From: Dactylis glomerata
Taxonomy: Eukaryota > Streptophyta > Magnoliopsida > Poales > Poaceae
Length of the DNA stretch: 64,000 nt
NCBI GenBank assembly: GCA_007115705.1
Contig: QXEO01000411.1
Location: 2,046,001 to 2,110,000, forward strand
Reading direction: 5' to 3'
Shown here: one piece after another, positions 34,908 through 45,300 of the stretch
Layout of the letters: each line of letters begins with the position of its first letter
How positions within the stretch are numbered: the stretch's first letter is position 1
Made by a program: the position numbers and the translations under genes
The notes under the pieces: model-generated
Told to the model about the DNA's origin: nothing
Database searches by the model: none
Seen by the model: only the letters and a program-made list of their open reading frames with translations

Positions 34908-35607
34908 GATATCTACATTTTCATGCACATATGGCAGATCAATTTGAAAACCAGAGGAGTCAAAGGAGGCCTGGTTTCATGTTCTTGTTTCTGCCGCTCA
35001 AGAAAATAGCTAAAGAATTCTTACGGTGCATGTTTGTTCACAAGTTGAGGCGGAAATTCAATTCGGCTCCCATGTGCATATGCTCCCTATGCTAAAAATA
35101 TATATTTCTGAGTGTCAAAAAATTCAAACGAAAAATTTCACATGTACATCTTCATAATCTATGTGCGTTCATAAAAGTTTTGCGAAAAAATGACATTGCA
35201 TGTGGTCGGTGTAAAAAAGACAAAACATGTACCATAAAATGTCTTCTTGTTAGCATCAAAATTTGTCTTTTTTACGTAGGCCAAACGACAAGTCGGTTTT
35301 TCATAAAACGACTTTGTGCACACACAACATGTGAAGACGTACGTGTGAATTTTTTGTTTGAATTTTTTTGACATTTTAAAATATATCAAATATTACATTC
35401 AAATAATGGGAGCATATGCACATGGGAGCCAAAACTGCAATCCTTTCCTATTTTCCTTTTGTGATTTGGGATGGGACCCACCAGTACTAGTCCTTCCTGT
35501 ACGTCCGTTAATATGAGTATCAGGCTGAGATGTAAAAGGCCAGATTAGTTGGAGAAATTTACACGTTTGTTTTCTTTATTAGAAGATACGTACTAGAAAA
35601 TAATTAG
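34908..35607 (+). repeat. Segment duplicated at 60948-61238, interrupted by a MITE
   Basis: 34908-35050 and 35444-35607 match 60948-61238 almost base for base (for example ATGGCAGATCAATTTGAAAA and AATATGAGTATCAGGCTGAG). The 393 bases between are absent from the other copy. Both copies run into a region that looks like the start of a copia-type LTR. Confidence 0.8.
35065..35430. mobile_element. Foldback MITE with long inverted repeats
   Basis: The outer 23 bases are perfect inverted repeats starting GGCTCCCATGTGCATATG, and the arms continue imperfectly for about 100 bases (GTCAAAAAAATTC-like words on both sides). It has no coding capacity. The undisrupted site at 61078 shows the insertion point, but no flanking target duplication is apparent. 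The family is unassigned, perhaps Mutator-like. Confidence 0.75.
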
Positions 35608-36005
35608 TCGGTTGCTTAAGAACCAAGTAACGATCAAGGTCGGCTATATAAGCCAGTCATGCGTCATGTATTTTTCAGATTGGTTGATGCCATGTATTTT
35701 TCAGATTGGAGTTATATGAGTTAAAACACGTGTGTGTTTTAGCCTTCGCGCCGAGGATGAAAATCCTTGTGTTTATCCATCGAAACCTATCAAGGTTGTT
35801 TCAGTGCGTTGAATTGGAGGCGTCGTGCTTCTAATTGCTTCGTGGTTCATCTAGAACCGTCTAAGTAATTCCTCTCGCCGAGAAGGGTTTGCTTGTTGTT
35901 CACGCGAGTTTGCATCGTCTAGATCGTAAGACGTGCTATTTATCGCTGTTGCTACTGATCGTCGTGAAAGATTGGGCCTAAACTCCTTTGGATCACGTTG
36001 ATCCA
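35498..36005 (+). mobile_element. Partial copia-type LTR
   Basis: The proposed start is TGTACGTCC and the proposed end GATCCA, about 508 bases. GGCTATATAAGCC (about 35641) is a good TATA box. The sequence TTGGTATCAGA follows at 36013. No coding region follows because plastid-like DNA begins within 60 bases. The start is uncertain. Confidence 0.5.
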
Positions 36006-36013
36006 TATTATCT

Positions 36014-36023
36014 TGGTATCAGA
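36014..36023 (+). other. Primer-binding site, initiator tRNA-Met type
   Basis: TGGTATCAGA is the core of the TGGTATCAGAGC site complementary to plant initiator tRNA-Met that most copia elements use. It supports reading the preceding sequence as a 5' LTR. Confidence 0.6.
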
Positions 36024-36436
36024 TTTATCGGGTTTCTCACGACAAATTTTACTGCTGAGATTTATCTGTCCAATTTCTTCCCGACACTTCCCATGAAAAA
36101 TCCCGAATTGGATCCAAAACAAAATAAATAAAAAGGCCATTTCCTCGAAAAAATTCGAATAGTGAGACGCATTAAAATTAAAACACAATTTGCATTCCGA
36201 ATTGCTACTTCTTCTCTTTCAGTATTATGAAATTCTAGTCCTATTAGAATATTCATTGACAGACAATAAAAAAAGGAAAACTATAATATAATAGAAAATG
36301 AAATGAAATGGTCGACCCAGACATAGACGGTCAACCTAAGCGGATATACGCTATAAAATATATAGCGTAGCGAGAGTCGATTCAATTCTTGTCCTCATAT
36401 TGAAATGAATCGAGAGTGATAAGGAGTTAATTAATC

Positions 36437-36514
36437 ATGTTTGAGCTTGTACTTTTTTTGAGTGTCTATTTATTTTCAATTGGTATCTATGGATTGATCA
36501 CAAGCCGAAATATC
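36437..36514 (+). pseudogene. ndhE: ndhE fragment (plastid NDH subunit 4L), first 26 codons
   Basis: The ATG at 36437 opens MFELVLFLSVYLFSIGIYGL followed by ITSRNI, which matches the N-terminus of grass plastid NdhE, a membrane subunit of the NDH complex. The match ends after codon 26 and the frame then runs into foreign sequence. It is a truncated nuclear copy and not functional. Confidence 0.8.
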
Positions 36515-36635
36515 ATCTTTTCTTTTTTAGGGATAGGCAAATTTCGTCTATATGGTTCATTTTATATATAGCATACTAATCTTGGGCAAGAGTTTCTGAT
36601 CATATATGTATTCCAACAAGGAAGGAGGATTTTCA

Positions 36636-36671
36636 ATGTGGGATATAAAAACATATCTCTCTGTAGCACCC
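36636..36671 (+). pseudogene. psaJ: psaJ fragment (photosystem I subunit IX), first 12 codons
   Basis: The ATG at 36636, preceded by the ribosome-site-like GGAAGGAGG, opens MWDIKTYLSVAP. This is the start of PsaJ with Arg2 changed to Trp. About 100 upstream bases also look like the plastid psaJ leader. It is cut off directly by the rpoC1 fragment. Confidence 0.75.
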
Positions 36672-36738
36672 GGGCTTCCGCCTGAGCTTCCAAGGATAAA
36701 GGTAGATGAACAGCCATTTGGTCTCCATCAAAGTCCGC
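36670..36738 (-). pseudogene. rpoC1: rpoC1 fragment (plastid RNA polymerase beta')
   Basis: On the minus strand the 23 codons start ADFDGDQMAVHLPLSLEAQ and contain the metal-binding DFDGD core of plastid-encoded RNA polymerase beta'. Only this core is present, joined back to back with psaJ. Confidence 0.8.
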
Positions 36739-36760
36739 CCCTCTTTTATAAGTTGCAATA

Positions 36761-37257
36761 TCGAACTAATTTTTTTTTCTAATTAAATTAGTTTCTCCTT
36801 AAAATTTTATAAATTATTTCATTAAAATGGATAAATAGAAAAAGCTTTTTGGATTTTGTCCATTTTATTGAATGAAACTCTTTACTGTTAAGAGATTGTG
36901 TTCCGATTGATCGACGGAATTCAATCTGTTCTGAGCTGGAGATTCCATCCCAGTTGGCGTGAGATCCGACCTTGCACGCCCCTGCAGTGACCAGTTCAGT
37001 TCCGCGAGGCCGTCCCTGCGATCTTGCGAGCGTTTTTTTCAATCTGCTATGATTTGGTCAGATTAGTACTAACTAGTAAAATACTCGTGCGGGTTGCTAC
37101 GGGTAACATCTTATATTCTAAACAATTTTTGGACATTTACAACCTAAATGATTTTTTATGGGATGCTCTACTAACACGCTTAATTAGACTAAAATAGTAA
37201 AACATGATATACTTTGTTGATTAGTACTACTTTTTAATCCACACAAAAAAAACATTA
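36761..37257. other. Unassigned sequence with an ACTAGT / CGTGCGGGTTGC end motif
   Basis: No gene was found. The AT-rich part to about 36920 could be more organelle DNA. At 37063-37093 ACTAGTAAAATACTCGTGCG and GGTTGCTACGGG resemble motifs at 21826, 49797, 50862 and 61238. Confidence 0.35.
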
Positions 37258-37492
37258 CTCCCTCCATACCGGATTATTGGATAATTGTATATTTTAAGAC
37301 AACCTTTAACCATCAATTTTAGTTAAAAAATATGAGATATTTGATATAATAATTACACTATTGAAAAGTTCTTTTAAATATGAATTCAATGATATAATTT
37401 TTATATAATATATTATATATTTTTAAACTAAAATTAAAGATCAAAGTTTGTCTCAGAGTATGTAATTGCCCTATAATCCGGTACGGAGGAAG
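37258..37492. mobile_element. Stowaway MITE
   Basis: The ends CTCCCTCCATACCGGATTA and TAATCCGGTACGGAGGAAG are inverted repeats, and the flanks are TA (37256-37257 and 37493-37494). The 235-base AT-rich body and TA duplication define a Stowaway (Tc1/mariner) MITE. Confidence 0.85.
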
Positions 37493-37494
37493 TA

Positions 37495-38590
37495 CTACTT
37501 AAAGGGGATATATCAAACAATTAGAGACCCTATCCTCAAAGGGGCAACTGCAGGTGCGATATGTCAAGCTAACTGGAGAAGGTTATTTTTGTAGAGCCAA
37601 TTACATGAGCCCGAACACTATTTTAACTAAATACTTAGATCCACACAGCACTTCCTCATGCTTGCTCCTGAACACGGGAAACTAAATTGGAAGCACAATC
37701 AAAACTACAAAACAGATTGCAAACAGCGAATATAGCTGGACGGTGGTTGCGACGTAGCTTTCGGCATCGAGCGCCCGCTCGATCTAGTTTATTGATTTTT
37801 ATCCATATCACAATAGTGGAGGATTGCCAATTTATTAATTACATGAGGCTCTTCATCCCACTATTCGCTTGAGTAACAGATTGTGAACCAACAGCATTAG
37901 TATGAAGGCTCACGACCACCATCTGTCCAGTTAGTTTTGTTGTATTTGCTTGTCCAGTCTCTTGCACACCATTTTCATTCGTTGCTCCTGCATCGTGCTA
38001 CAATACAATTTCCAAGCTGATCGAGGAAGAACACCTTCACATTCGTGCAAGCCAAGACTTCGGCAAGTCCATCGTCACGGACCTGGAGTAGAATTCCGTC
38101 CGGCATCTAGCCTCCCAAGGCCCAAGCAGAGGCTCGGTCGACCCGGGGTTGTGTACAAAATATGATGCTGGGTTGTTTAGGACCTGAGAAGCTGAAAATC
38201 ACACTTCCCGTTATTTTCAGGCTTATAGCAAATGACACCTCTTCATATTAATGATTCCTCTATGCGTATTTACCGTTGAAACTTAATATCTTCCCCCAAA
38301 ACCGTTTCGTCTACCCAATTCCTGTTTCGCAAATAATGTCTGGAATAGAAGTGCAAGAAAAAGTTAATTAGTACATTATATACCGGCAGAACTATTTTAC
38401 GAAACAGAGACTAAAAAAACTTTGGCTCATCTCTTACTTGTAGAACTATAGTTGGAAGAAATCCTTATCTATCAAACTACAAGAGATCTGGCTGACCACA
38501 CTATTTTGCGTAAATCCAGGCCAACAATTATTCTTTGTGGTATGGACAACATACGGACCTGGTTAGCCCCAAGTGACCAAGTGCTATTGA
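37495..38590. other. No gene recognised
   Basis: Scattered short frames only, and no domain, LTR or inverted repeat was identified. Confidence 0.4.
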
Positions 38591-39169
38591 GGGCATCTAC
38601 AATAGGGGTGCTTAGATGGGCGCTAAGGAAGAAAATCCCAGCGGTTAGGCAAAAATCCTGGTCGATCCTGGGATAACCCCTAGCGTCGCTGCTTTTTTTG
38701 TCATCGACGCTTCGTCTCTTTTTTTTCCGCGCGTGCCTTTTCGGCGGACGTCAGGCGCTCTAGCAGGCGCTAGATTTCCTAACGACTTTCACGGCCAGCC
38801 AAGTATTCCCTCAAAATCAGCAACAGATCTACCGTTTAAAGCAAACAAACCCAACCTTTTTTGCTGCTGAAATAATCTGCTGTTACAAAAAAAATACTAC
38901 AAGATCGCAGCATCCTATTTGACTGGGTACAAACAGATCCACCGTAACAACCTGGTCCAGATTGACTGCCCAAAATAGATATTGTAGATATCACCTGCGG
39001 CAAAAAAAAATGTTAACGAATCAAAATTTCCCATTAGCTGCACACCTGAAATTAAATCGAGAAAATATGTGCTTTAAAAAATGAAAAATAATATCATATC
39101 TTCACATCCACTCATTCGAATATTGACTGGTTCATTCATGCCCAAAATAGATATTGTAGATATCACCTG

Positions 39170-39243
39170 TCGGAGACTTAGTACAAATTTTGTACTAAGC
39201 TAGTACAAAATTGTCGACACCTATTTCTGATCGGAGGGAGTAG
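39170..39243. mobile_element. Partial Stowaway-like MITE
   Basis: The right end CGGAGGGAGTAGTA is typical, and the interior holds TTAGTACAAATTTTGTACTAA, a perfect inverted repeat. The left CTCCCTCC end is missing. Confidence 0.55.
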
Positions 39244-39316
39244 TACTTATTTATGATATATGTGAATTATGCAATAGTACATTGAACTACTTGAAATGAT
39301 CAACTTTTCTATGTAG

Positions 39317-39667
39317 GCAAACGTTTGGTTACATAACTCCATGAATCGTCGAGATGGAAATGTTGCTAATGCCAAAAAATTCTGGAATCACATCGCGGAA
39401 GAGTACAATGCTACTACTCCGAATGATAGGACGAGGATGGCAAAGCATTGTAAGGACAAATGGCATAAGATGAGTACCAAAATTAGGAATTTCAATAGCA
39501 TGTGGTGTACTGTGAACAATCGGTACGGTAGCAGCCAAGTTCATGAAGAATTGGTTCAAAATGCCCTCAAACTCTATAAACAATGTACAGGTAAAACCTT
39601 CACACTACTAAACATGTGGGAAGTCCTCCGGAACCATCCCGAATGGGCGAATTATTATGGGCCATGA
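39317..39667 (+). pseudogene. Myb/SANT-like exon, as found with PIF/Harbinger elements
   Basis: An acceptor (CTATGTAG at 39309-39316) opens a frame ANVWLHNSMNRRDGNVANAK that continues with KKFWNHIAEEYNATTP, HCKDKWHKMSTKIRNFN and FTLLNMWEVLRNHPEWANYY, then a stop at 39665. The Trp spacing (FW, KW, MW, EW) fits the Myb/SANT-like trihelix proteins that plant genomes carry in many copies and that PIF/Harbinger elements use as a DNA-binding partner of the transposase. The first exon, with the usual YT.EED start, was not found, and the end is earlier than in typical homologues. It is therefore probably a fragment. Confidence 0.65.
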
Positions 39668-40758
39668 TTGATTTTAATATTGTTCTTGGTCTTTCCAATA
39701 AGATATCTTCTTTGTTTAGAATCACCTGTTATGAAACTGTCTTCTAGTGAGATAAAAGCTATTTGTAATCTGGAGGGATGAATAAGAATATACAAGTTTT
39801 ACGGTGATTGACATTTTTAGGAACCGTTGATCGAGTCGATCTAACGGTGTTAAAAATAACGGAACTGAACGGAACAAATTGAACGGAACTGAACGCTGCT
39901 AGAAATTGTGGGACCGGAACTAAGAAAACGTGGACCCAGACTAAAAATATGTGATTGCATCTGCTGAGATTGTGGGGTGCATCAACGATCCATAATTGCG
40001 GATCCGTGCTATTATGTTGGCGGATCCGTTCGTTTATTTCTTTTTGTTCACGATAGGAAAAAAAGATTCATGCATTAAACCGTGGACCTGACTGCAGATC
40101 TGTGATGTTAAATTTCCGGATCTGTTCGTTTATCTGAAAACATTTATATTTATTTTGTCTGTTTTTTCAAATTGCACAGGACCATGCAGCATGAGATAGC
40201 TAACTGAATTTTTTGTAGATTCATATATCTCAGACCTATGTCCTGTCTTGTGTAGTACAGCATGGTACTCTCTACCGTGCATTCTCAAGTAATATGGATT
40301 CATCCCTGCATTACGAATGCAGATCCTGGATTCAATCAAAAATCGAGTTAAAATCTTGAAAACAATCTTCGAAACAAAATGCAAATAATCATACAGCTAG
40401 ATATGGGCACACGATTTGACGAGGGCTATGACCGGCAGTCCCGCCGATGAAGGCACGTTTCCACATGGTCGTCGCGAGACTCCCTCCAGTGAGCCCGAAG
40501 TGGGATGGTTGGACCCTAGATGAGTCCAACCTTCCAGATCGATAGTCATGCATGGCAATGGGGACGCTGCGGAGGTGAGGATTGGGCGGTGGGGTGGCGA
40601 GGCGCGGGGGGGGGGGGGAGTTTTAGCGCGGGGGTTTTTCGCGCCTGCGTTGACACATGCCGCACGCTGAAGCCGGAGCCCAAATTTTAGTGTCTGGGAT
40701 AGAGCAAATTTTTGTATAGTATACCTCTAAGCGGTTGGTTCTGGTTTGATGTAGGAAC
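39668..40758. other. No gene recognised; G run at 40606-40618
   Basis: Non-coding between the SANT-like exon and the coiled-coil gene. A run of 13 G lies at 40606-40618. An acceptor-like TGATGTAG at 40747-40754 directly precedes the next start codon, so a 5' non-coding exon may lie in this stretch. Confidence 0.4.
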
Positions 40759-41886
40759 ATGGATGATCACAACTACGTGTACGAAGCGCGCCAGGAGATG
40801 GATAAGCAGGTACAACAAGAGCGAGATGAGATAGATAGTAAGATGAAAAGAGAGCGTGCATCCGTGGACCTTGACATAAAGCAAGAACGTGAAAATATGT
40901 TTCATACGTTACAACAGATCCATGAAGAGATGGACTTCAAGGTGATGCGGGAGCGGGAGCATATGGATGAAATTATAATGGAAGAACGTGCCGCTATGTT
41001 TCGGACGGTGACGCAGTTTCAAGATGAGTCAGATAAAAAGTTACAGAAGGAGCGTAACGACATGGACAATATTCTGCATTCCGAGCGTGTGAATATGGAC
41101 TTTATGAACATGCAAGCACGTGCGGATATAGATAACAAGGTACAACAGAAGTTACAGCATGAGTGGATGGAGAAGGAATACGAGGCCACGATGAAGCAAG
41201 TCCGCAGGGAAGGGGAGATTATGGAAGGGCATGCAATGATAAATACAAAGGTATATTTCTGTGATTACTTATTTTTTACCATCATATCACTGGCAGATAT
41301 AACATCACCCTATTCTATTCATTACAGGTTCAGAACGGACAAATTGATATTCCAGAAGTACAAACTGAAATACCCGGGGACCAGGTACTTGTGCTGGAAT
41401 GTCGTGTTTTTAAGGACGACGTGTATGATGATATCCCAAAAGGATTAACTGAAAAATCCGGTTATACGAGATTTAATGAACCGCCCGCAAAATTGGAGTG
41501 GACGCAGTTTGTATCAGGTACGAGTCACCAAAAGTACACAGGGAATGCCGAGTTGTACTACATCAAGCCTGGGTGTGTACCACCCGAAGGACTGGACTTG
41601 ATTTCATGTGAAGAGGATTTCCATCAAATGATGCAATCTCTTAAAGGGGCGAAGAAGTGCGACCTATATCTTGTGACGAATCGTCCTTCCTCATTAAACT
41701 ATAGCGACAACGACAAGAGTGAAGAGGTAGCTTATATTGCCAATCTTTGACATTTTATATAAATTTATGCTTACTAATATAGTTCTGTTATTTTGGCATG
41801 GTCAGTTTGAACCTGACGAAGATTCATGGTCTTGCATGGATGGGGTTTGTATCGATGTTGGCGAAAGGTGCTTCAACGAAGATTGA
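40759..41886 (+). CDS. Three-exon gene: coiled-coil protein of 323 residues with possible PB1-like domain
   Basis: Exons are 40759-41250, 41328-41726 and 41806-41886. Both introns (77 and 79 bases) are GT-AG and phase 0, and no stop interrupts the joined frame, which ends TGA at 41884. Residues 1-160 are highly charged with near-repeats of about 22 residues (QERDEIDSKMKRERASVDLD, REREHMDEIIMEERAAM), a long helix or coiled coil. Exon 2 encodes a compact region with YTRFNEPPAKLEWTQFVSGT and AELYYIKPGCVPPEGLDL, then CDLYLVTNRP. The layout recalls PB1-like domains of plant transposon-related proteins, unverified. The tail is acidic with four Cys-containing motifs (WSCMDGVCIDVGERCFNED). The function is unknown. 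It lies inside the TIR element, so it may be transposon cargo. Confidence 0.6.
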
Positions 41887-42442
41887 TATTCAGGCTATAG
41901 TTTTAGTCATGTTTTTGCTCTGGTTTGCAACAAATTTCTTTGCTTAGTGACATTTCTGTCATATTTTGTTCTCTAAACGATTGAACGATGTAAGATTTTT
42001 TGTGTCTAATTTTGTTTTTCGCATTACTATATTTCGACCAAAAATATGACAACACTGAGCTGGAATTATAAATATGTGCTATGAGATAATTTAACCTCCA
42101 CGCATGAGATTCACTTAATTCCACATGCTACGGAGGCCTCTGGAAGGCAATGGACATCAATCTTTGAGGAACAAAATGTGTTACAGCTAATAAGTACTGA
42201 CCAACTGCTACTGGTAATGTCAATAATCAAAAACTTATTGGAATGATTAAAAGTCATTTTTGAGAGAAAAGATTGCACTAGATGCAGAATACAAAAATGG
42301 CAGTGCTGAAAAACCCAACTTGACACATCTAGACACGAACTGAAGAGACACAATGTACAAGCCCTCAATGCACGGAAGAGCACCATCGATGATCTTCCCC
42401 AGCGGATCTTCCCCATGGTGACACCAGCTTAGTGCTAGATAC
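41887..42442. other. No gene recognised
   Basis: The minus-strand frame 42111-42416 is open but Cys/Ser/Leu-rich without a recognisable domain. It may be intron or 3' sequence of the captured fragment next to it. Confidence 0.35.
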
Positions 42443-42520
42443 TTTAGGAAGATTCCTGATTTGCTTGAACACCTCTGGATCAGTATAACGTAGCTTGGTC
42501 CTAGGATCCGCGTATGGTGC
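42443..42520 (-). pseudogene. Captured exon of an INO80C/YL1-C-type chromatin-remodelling subunit
   Basis: On the minus strand an acceptor TTTTAGTGCAG is followed by 26 codons, APYADPRTKLRYTDPEVFKQ then IRNLPK, and a donor-like GTATCT. This matches the YL1 C-terminal motif of INO80 complex subunit C (Ies6), where F-E-APY-DPRT-L-Y. and a following R.LP are conserved. No neighbouring exon of that gene was found, so it is an isolated captured exon in the TIR element. Confidence 0.7.
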
Positions 42521-42579
42521 CTGCACTAAAATTTTCAGGTGAAATAAGAGACTTGTAAAAGGTACCCCATAACAGCACA

Positions 42580-43353
42580 AGACCTAGCCTCCATCTCTCC
42601 CCCTACTCCACCATAGATTGGTTCCCCCTCCTCCGGCCGGCCTCGCCGGTGTCAGGAGGGGTGGGGAACCTGATCTATGAGTGAAGGTTTTGATAAAAGT
42701 AGTCTTTTTACAAGATTAGATTAGGGTTTAGTAGCCATCTTCTTGTGGCCTCTGTCAATGGAGATGGCATCATCGACAATAATTGATCTCCGACCCTTTG
42801 ATCGACGACGAGATCTTCCTCCCGGCGTCAATGGTGGTGTTGGAAGATTAAACTCCTTTAGGTATGGTCCTTCAGATCTTGCTTCGCCAGATCGATTTTG
42901 GATCTTTTCTCTAGGTTGCCGCGAGTTATCCTCGCAGTATTTGTCCCGGCGGCTACATCCTCGACAATGGTGATTCGTACCCTCGACTCCCCAGCGACGG
43001 CGATCAAGTTGTCCGGTTATTTTACCCTGACATACTGATGTTGGTACTCTTGCCGATGTGGATTGACTACTTCAATGGTTGCGCGCGTGCACGTAGCCTT
43101 GGCATTGCGGCTCAAATTAAAATTATGGGAGAACCTCCATTGGTATTTACAGGTTTATGGTTTGGTATCTATCTTGGGCTGCCTTAAGAAAAGTACAAAA
43201 TTGTGTCATGGAAGAAGAAAGAATTTGAAGACCTCGAAGATTTGCTAGTTTCTTTTAGACTTTATTTTGTAATCGTCAAAGACAGCTCGTGTAACTCTAC
43301 CATGTACTATTTGTTGCTATAAATATACGTGGTATTGATTTTAAAAAAAAACG
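42580..43353 (+). repeat. Dispersed retroposed-looking repeat with poly-A end
   Basis: It starts in GACCTAGCCTCC sequence, contains a GGCCGGCCTCGCCGGTGTCA block and words such as TCCGGTTATTTTACC, and ends TTGATTTTAAAAAAAAA. I recall this as a repeated Triticeae sequence. No long reading frame is present. Either a non-coding retroposon or a truncated LINE would fit. No target duplication was found. Confidence 0.45.
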
Positions 43354-43493
43354 CTTTATAGTGAAAATCAATAATAAGCAATGGCATTCACTCATGTACC
43401 AGTAGTTAAATCATACACAATACAGCAACAAGACTTACTTGAACTGGTTGGTGAGATACATAATGTAGTTATACATACTAGGAACACAAGCTT

Positions 43494-43619
43494 TTAGCAA
43501 CATCGATATGGAGCACACCACAGCTTCCTCATCTGGTACATCTGATGCAGCCACGACTCCTCAGTTGTTACTTTATTCCTTTCTAGGAAGTCCAACCATT
43601 TTCTCTCGTGATCTTCAAT
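43494..43619 (-). pseudogene. FAR1-like transposase fragment
   Basis: A minus-strand frame reads IEDHERKWLDFLERNKVTTE then ESWLHQMYQMRKLWCAPYR and a stop. The W-x-x-F/L spacing followed by WL-x-x-MY-x-x-R-x-LW-x-x-Y is the signature of the segment after the DDE core in FAR1/FHY3-type (Mutator-derived) proteins. About 41 codons remain. It shares orientation with the INO80C-like exon, consistent with joint capture or a nested element. Confidence 0.5.
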
Positions 43620-45300
43620 GAGTACCAAAACCATCGACAGAACGACAGGGAACAAATCTAATGAAAACTACTACCTAGCTGATAGCAATATCCAACATTA
43701 CAATGAGTAAATATATAGCACACATATCATTTTAGGCTGCAAATTTATATGGTAATAGATGCCATACCTTCGGATGAAAACTATAATTCTCTGATGTTTC
43801 CTCTTATTCTGGCGATGCTTTAGTGCCAGCTGAGCAACCTGGATGGATGCAGCCAAGTTTGCCTCAGCTCCAACCTCCAGCCCTGCGTGAATCGTAGGAC
43901 ATCAATGTGTTGTACAACTAAAATCGTTCTTACAAATCCAGAAGCTAGGGAAGATATACTATGACCAAGCGCCATCCACAGCGCTACACAGTTATATCCT
44001 AGCCAAGGCGAACGAGCTTATGCAGTAACACTGACCCCTTAAACTACTACGTATACAAGTTCTGCACTGGTTCGACTACTTAGGTACTAGGTACATAAGT
44101 CTGCACCAGTTCGAGAAATAAGCCAGCGACTCTAGTAAAGGCGCAATTCGGGGGTTGAGGCCTTGATGGGAACCTTACCGTGCATACAGGCGGGGATGTC
44201 CGACGCTGCCGGGGCGGCGGGGATGTCCGACGGCGCTGGGGCGGTGGGGATTCTCCTGGCGGCGGCGGGGCAGCGGGGACTAGATGCCTTCGACTTGGCC
44301 GCGGAGGTGTCCGGCTGCGGCGAGGCGGCGGGGATTCCTTGAGTGGCGGTGGGGACTGGAGACCACGGCGGCCGGAGTTGGGGAGTGACGCCGTGGCGGC
44401 CAGTGCCGGGAAGGGCAGCCGCGGCGGCCGGCGGCGGGAAGTGCAGCGCGGCGGCTGGCGTCGGGAAGTGCAGACCGCTGTGGCGGCTATGGAGTCATAG
44501 CGGGGAAACTGATCGAATCGGTCGTATCTGTGGCTCCAAGCCCTAGTGATATGAGCCAATCAATTTTGCGATCGTTATTCATTTTTCCGATTTTTGAGAT
44601 CCTAATTGATAGCGCCAGATTTAGTCCATCGCTCCTGATCGAATCGTTCTAGTTATTTCATATAACTTATCACAGATTTAATCCAACGGTTATGAATAAT
44701 TTTAACCTAACAGAACTGGACGGAACTATGGAGTTTTTGCGTGCATTTGTGAGAATAATTCATCACTGGGACTTAACACCAAAGAATTTGCAATCTTTGA
44801 ACAAAGTGTCACAGAAATTAACCAAAAAATTAATAGTCTCCGTCTAAATATTTAACAAGAGGGGAACAAGACGAGACCTGTGATTTCTTGAAGGAGGCCA
44901 GGGCCATGGGGTCGAGCCTGGGTAGCGCCAACGGCACATGGGCCCGGCGGCCCTTCCTTCCGGCGCGCGTCGACCGAGCCGCCCTGCACGGCCAGGAACG
45001 CCCAGCGACCTGAAGCGCCCCCATCGCCGCCGTGGGCGACGAGGAGTCCATCGCCACCACCGACCGCATCTTCCGCCCCATCTTCCTTGTCAGCTGTCCT
45101 CTGCTCCGGCAATCAGTGGTGCTGGTTTATCCCCTTCCTCAGACGTGAGAAATCGACCGGAAATCAGCGAAAAATTCCTGCCTGGACACCGCCGGCGGGA
45201 GGAGTTGACCACGCGGGGAGAGAAGGGAGCTTGGTGGGGGAGAGAAGGGAGCTCAGTGGGGGAGAGAAGGGAGATTGGGCGGTGAGCAGGAGCTAGAGTG
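43620..45300 (-). other. GC-rich leader-like blocks in the TIR element
   Basis: 44170-44500 and 44880-45290 are GC-rich with frames on both strands, Pro/Arg-rich on the minus strand (44080-44559) and Gly/Arg-rich on the plus strand. They look like first exons or 5' leaders of captured genes. At 44876-44881 on the minus strand a donor-like ATCACAG/GTCTCG follows an open frame. No domain is recognised. Confidence 0.35.

Larger units (their letters stand above)
36062..36760. other. Nuclear plastid DNA insertion, rearranged mosaic
   Basis: Within 300 bases lie the start of ndhE, the leader and start of psaJ, and an inverted rpoC1 fragment. These loci are far apart in grass plastid genomes. AT-rich sequence before ndhE (36062-36436) is probably also plastid, but I did not identify it. 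The junctions are abrupt, and the psaJ-rpoC1 join shares two or three C bases. Confidence 0.75.

Noticed and set aside
36437..36745. Functional plastid operon
   Set aside because: All three gene pieces are truncated and rearranged and sit between nuclear transposons.
44080..44559. Pro/Arg-rich 159-codon frame
   Set aside because: Low-complexity GC-rich sequence open on both strands; no sign of a real protein.
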